This document shows, one piece after another, positions 7,254 to 10,151 of a DNA stretch of 10,151 nt (position 1 is the stretch's first letter; each line of letters opens with the position of its first letter). Below the pieces are notes generated by a model. The model made no database searches and was not told the origin of the DNA. It saw nothing but the letters and a program-made list of their open reading frames with translations. The stretch lies in NCBI GenBank assembly GCA_035519135.1, contig DATIWX010000052.1, positions 1 to 10,151 of the forward strand, given 5' to 3'. Position numbers and translations under genes: made by a program. This stretch comes from VBDM01 sp035519135. GTDB lineage: Bacteria; Pseudomonadota; Gammaproteobacteria; Burkholderiales; SG8-39.

Positions 7254-8369
7254 TTGAGCGAACCCAACCCGGCCGCGCTCGCCTCGACCGTCGTGTGGGG
7301 CGCGTTCGCGCTCGCTTTTCTGTTCGGCGCCGTCGCCAACAAGACCCACTTCTGCACCATGGGCGCGGTGTCCGACGTCGTCAACATGGGCGACTGGAAC
7401 CGCATGCGCATGTGGCTGCTCGCCATCGCGGTGGCGACCGCCGGCGCGAGCGCGCTGCAGCTGTCGGGGCTGATCGATCTCTCGAAGACGATCTACACCT
7501 CGCCGCGTTTCACCTGGCTCTCCACCATCCTGGGCGGCGCGCTCTTCGGCATCGGCATGACCCTGGCGTCGGGCTGCGGCTCGAAGACCCTCATCCGCAT
7601 CGGCAGCGGCAACCTCAAGTCGCTGGTGGTCGCGATCGTGCTCGCGATCACCGCCTACATGACGCTGAAGGGCATCCTCGCGGTGTTTCGCGTGGCGGCG
7701 CTCGACCCGGTGGGGGTGACCTTCGCCCGCCCCCAGGACCTGCCCTCGCTCCTCGCGCCGCTGCTCGGAGCCGGCAAGAGAAGCACGCTTGCCATCCTCG
7801 GGACCGTGATCTCGGCGGGCCTGCTCGCCTTCGTGTTCAAGGCGCGCGAGTTCCGCACCTTCGACAATATCCTCGGCGGCGCGGTCGCCGGCCTGGTCGT
7901 GGTCGGCTGCTGGTTCCTGTCCGGGGACATCGGGCACCTGGCCGAGGATCCGGTCACCCTCGAGGAGAAATTTATCGCCACCAACTCCGGGCGCATGGAG
8001 TCCTTCTCCTTCGTCGCGCCCTATGCCTATTTCCTCGAGCTGCTGATGCTGTGGAGCGATAAGAGTCGCGTCGTCACCCTGGGTATCGCGGCGGTGCTGG
8101 GCATGTTCTCCGGCTCGCTCGCCTGGTCGCTCGCCACGCGCACCTTCCGGCTGGAGAGCTTCCGCGACTCGCAGGACCTGATCAACCACCTGGTCGGAGC
8201 GGTGCTCATGGGCTTCGGCGGCGTGCTCGCCCTGGGCTGCACGATAGGGCAGGGAATCAGCGGCGTGTCGACGCTCGCTCTCGGCTCGTTTCTCGCGTTC
8301 TTCTCGATCGTCGCCGGCGCGGCGGCGACGATGAAAGTCCAGTACTGGCGCCTTGCGCGCCAGGCCTAG
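7254..8369 (+). CDS. YeeE/YedE-family (TsuA-like) sulfur-compound transporter
   Basis: Polytopic inner-membrane protein of 371 residues, with about nine to ten hydrophobic segments. It belongs to the YeeE/YedE family, whose member TsuA imports thiosulfate through a line of cysteines. Two homologous halves are visible, each with a conserved cysteine motif: KTHFCTMGAVSD (Cys34), LASGCGSKTL (Cys108), VVGCWF (Cys219) and LALGCTIGQGISG (Cys329). These probably correspond to the four functional cysteines of TsuA. The start is a TTG with GGGAAG seven bases upstream; no ATG occurs until residue 36, inside the first motif. It follows cpoB by 15 bases, so it may be read through from the tol-pal run, although it has no known link to it. 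The substrate is inferred from the family. Confidence 0.88.
   Translation: MSEPNPAALASTVVWGAFALAFLFGAVANKTHFCTMGAVSDVVNMGDWNRMRMWLLAIAVATAGASALQLSGLIDLSKTIYTSPRFTWLSTILGGALFGIGMTLASGCGSKTLIRIGSGNLKSLVVAIVLAITAYMTLKGILAVFRVAALDPVGVTFARPQDLPSLLAPLLGAGKRSTLAILGTVISAGLLAFVFKAREFRTFDNILGGAVAGLVVVGCWFLSGDIGHLAEDPVTLEEKFIATNSGRMESFSFVAPYAYFLELLMLWSDKSRVVTLGIAAVLGMFSGSLAWSLATRTFRLESFRDSQDLINHLVGAVLMGFGGVLALGCTIGQGISGVSTLALGSFLAFFSIVAGAAATMKVQYWRLARQA
8346..8362. other. Hairpin TGGCGC-CTTGC-GCGCCA near the end of the transporter gene
   Basis: A perfect 6-base dyad with a 5-base loop lies just inside the transporter coding end, a few bases before the two abutting stop codons. It is the only stem I see near this convergent junction. 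It lacks a T-run on either side, so intrinsic termination is doubtful; it may slow convergent transcripts or protect the 3' end. Confidence 0.25.
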
Positions 8370-8936
8370 CTACGCCTTGCTGGCCGCGACGCAGTCCCAG
8401 CCCGCCTTGGGTCGCCCGCCGGTCCCGCCCTGGGGGGTCTGCGCAGTGTACTCATAGTTGAACCGCCGCCCCATCAGCGTCACCTTCTCGGTCGCCCGGG
8501 GCTGGGTCTTGCCGTCCGTCTGTTCGACCTCGGTGACGATCACGTCATCCAGCGTCACCTTGTAGTACTCGAATTGCTGCCCCGGCTTGCGGAACGTGAT
8601 CACGGCCTTCGGAATATGCCGTCCGTTGAGCGCGTTCAGGATCAGATCGGGGCTCGCCAGATCGACGTATTTCACGATGGTCACCGTCCCGCACACCGCC
8701 TTGCCGGCCGCTCCCGCGCCTGCCGTCCCGCGGGCGAACGGGCCGGTGGCCGCCTGGGTGTAGGAAAGGATTTCCATCTCGCCCTTGTGGCGCGCGTCGA
8801 GGCTCTCGCCCTGTATCCCGTCCATCTTGAGGAACATGTCGTCGGCCGCTGCCGGCGCTGCCGCTCCGGCGGCGAGAAGGCCCGCGAGCAGCAGGCCGCT
8901 GGAAACGAGACCCCGCTTGGTTTTCGTCGTAACCAT
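8370..8936 (-). CDS. Hcp-like protein with Sec signal peptide (T6SS tube family)
   Basis: The protein has 188 residues. After an N-terminal export signal (basic KTKR, then hydrophobic LVSSGLLLAGLLAAGAAAPAAA, likely cleavage after Ala31) comes an Hcp/T6SS tube-protein domain: DDMFLKMDGIQGES (32-45), KGEMEILSYT (51-60), GTVTIVKYVDLASPDLI (83-99), HIPKAVITFRKPG (107-119) and a late GWD. The mature size of about 157 is normal for Hcp. T6SS Hcp proteins normally have no Sec signal, so this is probably an exported Hcp-like family member and not a working tube subunit. Cys82 and Cys182 are the only cysteines and could form a disulfide. I chose the ATG at 8936-8934, with GGGAGAG just upstream; a longer frame from 9029 would bury the signal peptide. 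No other T6SS gene is in the window. Confidence 0.85.
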   Translation of the reverse strand: MVTTKTKRGLVSSGLLLAGLLAAGAAAPAAADDMFLKMDGIQGESLDARHKGEMEILSYTQAATGPFARGTAGAGAAGKAVCGTVTIVKYVDLASPDLILNALNGRHIPKAVITFRKPGQQFEYYKVTLDDVIVTEVEQTDGKTQPRATEKVTLMGRRFNYEYTAQTPQGGTGGRPKAGWDCVAASKA

Positions 8937-8950
8937 GTCTCTCCCTTTCT

Positions 8951-8962
8951 GACGATATCGTC
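8951..8962. promoter_or_regulatory. 12-base palindrome GACGATATCGTC upstream of hcp-like gene
   Basis: A perfect 12-base palindrome is centred about 20 bases upstream of the hcp-like start, between the ribosome site and the presumed promoter. This is a typical place for a repressor operator. I do not recognise the regulator, and no clear -35/-10 pair was found on the minus strand. The rest of 8963-9068 shows no gene. Confidence 0.35.
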
Positions 8963-9068
8963 GATGCCAGAGTATCACTTTGGTGTTTTTCCGCATTCGC
9001 GGCTGCAGCCGAGGCCCAGAGATGCCCACGCCAGGTTGCGCCGAAAGCGGGAGCGCCGCGTATTTTCG

Positions 9069-9098
9069 TTGACGGTATCTCCGGCGAAATAATAAAAT
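9069..9098 (+). promoter_or_regulatory. Sigma-70 promoter of tRNA-Lys
   Basis: The -35 box TTGACG (9069-9074) and the -10 box TAAAAT (9093-9098) each match consensus at five of six positions, with an 18-base spacer. The discriminator GCCGCC right after the -10 is GC-rich, as in stringently controlled tRNA and rRNA promoters. Transcription would start near 9105, eight bases or so before the tRNA. Position, quality and direction all fit the tRNA. Confidence 0.75.
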
Positions 9099-9112
9099 GC
9101 CGCCTCTTTTCC

Positions 9113-9188
9113 GGGCCGTTAGCTCAGTTGGTAGAGCAGCGGACTTTTAATCCGTTGGTCGCAGGTTCAAATCCTGCACGGCCTACCA
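9113..9188 (+). tRNA. tRNA-Lys, anticodon UUU
   Basis: Complete 76-base cloverleaf. The acceptor stem is GGGCCGT (9113-9119) with ACGGCCT (9178-9184), where the first pair is a G-U wobble. The D arm is GCTC/GAGC (9122-9137). The anticodon stem is GCGGA/TCCGT, with loop CTTTTAA and anticodon TTT at 9146-9148. The variable loop is TGGTC. The T arm is GCAGG-TTCAAAT-CCTGC (9161-9177). Discriminator A9185 is followed by an encoded CCA (9186-9188). The anticodon identifies lysine (AAA/AAG). Confidence 0.98.
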
Positions 9189-9201
9189 CTCGGCTCGAAG
9201 A

Positions 9202-9242
9202 CTCCTCCTCTATACTGTCGGCGCAGTCCACTCTCGGAGGAG
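9202..9242 (+). promoter_or_regulatory. Cupin leader: anti-SD/SD pair and internal -10 box
   Basis: CTCCTCC (9202-9208) is exactly complementary to GGAGGAG (9236-9242), the ribosome site of the cupin gene, so a transcript holding both could hide the site in a 7-base stem. Between them lies TATACT (9211-9216), a five-of-six -10 box without a clear -35. A transcript started there would lack the CTCCTCC arm, whereas read-through from the tRNA promoter would contain it. All elements are directly seen; the switch is inferred. Confidence 0.4.
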
Positions 9243-9247
9243 ACACC

Positions 9248-9691
9248 ATGAAAACACCGCATTTGCTGATCGCCGGCGCTCTGGCTGGGGCCGCCGCCGT
9301 CGCCTTTGCACAGGCGAATCTCGTCCAGTTCATGCCGGGTGAGATCAAGTGGGCGAGCGCGCCTCCCGGCGTCACCAAGGACGCGCAGGCCGCCGTGCTC
9401 GCCGGTCCTCTCGACAAGCCCGTTTCCTACACGCAGCGCGTCCGCCTCGCCCCGGGCGGCGCGATCAACCCGCATACGCATCCCGACGCCCGCTACACGA
9501 CCGTGCTTTCGGGCGAGTTGACGGTGGGCCTGGGCGAAGCGGTGGATGCCGCAAAAGAGACGCGCTACCCGGCGGGGAGCTTCGTCGTCATGCCGGCAGG
9601 GCAGCCGCACTACTCGCTGGCAAAGAACGGCGAGGTCGTCTACCAGGAATCGGGCTACGGTCCGACGGGGACGAGCTTCATCAAGAAATGA
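9248..9691 (+). CDS. Exported single-domain cupin protein
   Basis: Small beta-barrel protein of 147 residues with a Sec signal peptide (about 1-23; AGAAAVAFAQA), so likely periplasmic. Cupin motif 1 is GGAINPHTHPDARYTTVLSG (70-89), with His76 and His78 as metal ligands. The glutamate usual in this motif is absent, with Arg82/Tyr83 in its place. Motif 2 is GSFVVMPAGQPHYSLAKN (110-126 region), with His121. A metal site of three histidines is likely; the reaction cannot be told from sequence. The start is the ATG at 9248, preceded by a strong GGAGGAGA ribosome site. The frame is open back into the tRNA, which is not coding. Its stop overlaps a 14-codon mini-ORF that leads to the next gene. Confidence 0.9.
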   Translation: MKTPHLLIAGALAGAAAVAFAQANLVQFMPGEIKWASAPPGVTKDAQAAVLAGPLDKPVSYTQRVRLAPGGAINPHTHPDARYTTVLSGELTVGLGEAVDAAKETRYPAGSFVVMPAGQPHYSLAKNGEVVYQESGYGPTGTSFIKK

Positions 9692-9732
9692 GCGGGCGCA
9701 GGACGACCGGCGCGGCGCGCGCCCTGCCGTGA
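9688..9732 (+). CDS. 14-codon mini-ORF bridging cupin and MRJP-like genes
   Basis: An ATG overlapping the cupin stop (ATGA, 9688-9691) opens a 14-codon frame, MSGRRTTGAARALP. It ends at a TGA overlapping the next gene's GTG start (GTGA, 9729-9732). Both overlaps are exact. It has no ribosome site of its own and would depend on ribosomes finishing the cupin gene. It may be a coupling device that delivers ribosomes to the GTG start, which also lacks a good ribosome site, or it may be chance. Confidence 0.3.
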   Translation: MSGRRTTGAARALP

Positions 9733-10151
9733 GCGCGCCGCAGCTGGTCCGCGTCGCCGCGTCGCCGGAGTTCATGCTGAACGGCGTCGCGGTGTCGCCG
9801 TCGGGCCGCGTGTTCGCGAGTTTCCCGCGCTGGACTTCGCTCGAGGCGCCTTCGGTGATGGAGGCCATGCCCGACGGGCACTTCAGGCCCTATCCCGGCG
9901 GTCAATGGAACGACTGGTGGCCGGGCGCCTCCTCCCACGACCGCATCGTCTCGAGCCACGCGGTGTTTGCGGACGCCTCCAACCATCTGTGGATCGTGGA
10001 CGACGCCGGCCCGCGCGTCGCTCCCGCGGTCGCGGGCGCCCAGAAGCTCGTGAGAGTCGACCTCGCCACCGACCGCGTGAGCCGCGTCTATCCGCTGGGT
10101 GCCGACATCCTGCCCAAGGGGACGATGATCGGGCACCTGCGCGTCGACGAG
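9729..10151 (+). CDS. Major royal jelly/Yellow-type beta-propeller protein, N-terminal part (cut by right edge)
   Basis: The first 141 residues are present; the frame is open to the right edge. Sequence features resemble bacterial members of the MRJP/Yellow family, often named L-dopachrome tautomerase-related proteins: LVRVAASPEFMLNGVAVSPSGRVFASFPRW at the start (6-35), LWIVDDAG (87-94) and KLVRVDLATDRVSRVYPL (106-123). Members are six-bladed propellers; the function of the bacterial ones is mostly unknown. No signal peptide is seen. I chose the GTG at 9729 because the conserved LVRVA strand follows it; the ATG at residue 16 has a GGAG only three bases upstream and would cut that strand. It follows the cupin by 37 bases and is probably in the same transcript. 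Confidence 0.75.
   Translation, partial: MSAPQLVRVAASPEFMLNGVAVSPSGRVFASFPRWTSLEAPSVMEAMPDGHFRPYPGGQWNDWWPGASSHDRIVSSHAVFADASNHLWIVDDAGPRVAPAVAGAQKLVRVDLATDRVSRVYPLGADILPKGTMIGHLRVDE

Noticed and set aside
8937..9029. Longer start for the hcp-like gene (31 extra residues)
   Set aside because: It would bury the signal peptide; the ATG at 8936 has a good ribosome site, and the extra stretch holds the 12-base palindrome.
9128..9247. Open frame through the tRNA into the cupin gene
   Set aside because: The frame is open by chance over a complete tRNA-Lys; the cupin start at 9248 has a strong ribosome site and signal peptide.
9189..9247. Integration site (attB-like) at the tRNA-Lys 3' end
   Set aside because: No repeat of the tRNA 3' end, integrase or mobile gene is seen in the window; downstream genes look ordinary in composition.

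Overview
The window is high-GC chromosomal DNA from a Gram-negative proteobacterium, most likely a betaproteobacterium. The evidence is the conserved ruvB–ybgC–tolQ–tolR–tolA–tolB–pal–cpoB order, Sec and lipoprotein signals typical of a two-membrane cell, and a tRNA-Lys with an encoded CCA end. Genes are tightly packed and there is no sign of phage, IS elements or CRISPR. The assignment to betaproteobacteria is an inference from gene order and protein style; no search was possible.

Layout. (1) 1-978, minus strand: the N-terminal 326 residues of catalase-peroxidase KatG, running off the left edge. (2) 979-1231: a divergent intergenic region with a LysR/OxyR-like dyad and an FNR/CRP-type palindrome. 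(3) 1232-8369, plus strand: a run of nine genes, ruvB, ybgC, tolQ, tolR, tolA, tolB, pal, cpoB and a YeeE/YedE (TsuA-like) transporter. Three junctions are 4-base ATGA overlaps, and the only real gap is about 100 bases before pal. (4) 8370-8936, minus strand: an Hcp-like protein with a Sec signal peptide, meeting the transporter tail to tail with no bases between the stop codons. (5) 8937-9112: a regulatory gap with a 12-base palindrome upstream of hcp and a good sigma-70 promoter for the tRNA. (6) 9113-9188: tRNA-Lys(UUU). (7) 9248-9691: an exported cupin. (8) 9729-10151: the start of a major-royal-jelly/Yellow-type beta-propeller protein, cut by the right edge.

How the genes work together. 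TolQ, TolR and TolA form the proton-driven inner-membrane motor. TolB is its periplasmic partner, Pal anchors the outer membrane to peptidoglycan, and CpoB links the machine to peptidoglycan synthesis during division. YbgC is the thioesterase that usually accompanies them. RuvB is the Holliday-junction branch-migration motor, here without ruvA or ruvC upstream; katG lies where they would be in a Pseudomonas-like order.

No clearly new multi-gene system is evident. The best leads are: a correctly phased A-AAA-AAA slippery heptamer at the end of ybgC whose -1 frame is the tolQ frame; a 14-codon mini-ORF that bridges cupin and MRJP-like genes with ATGA and GTGA overlaps; an exported Hcp-like protein with two cysteines and no T6SS neighbours; and the katG insertion point with its two candidate regulator sites.
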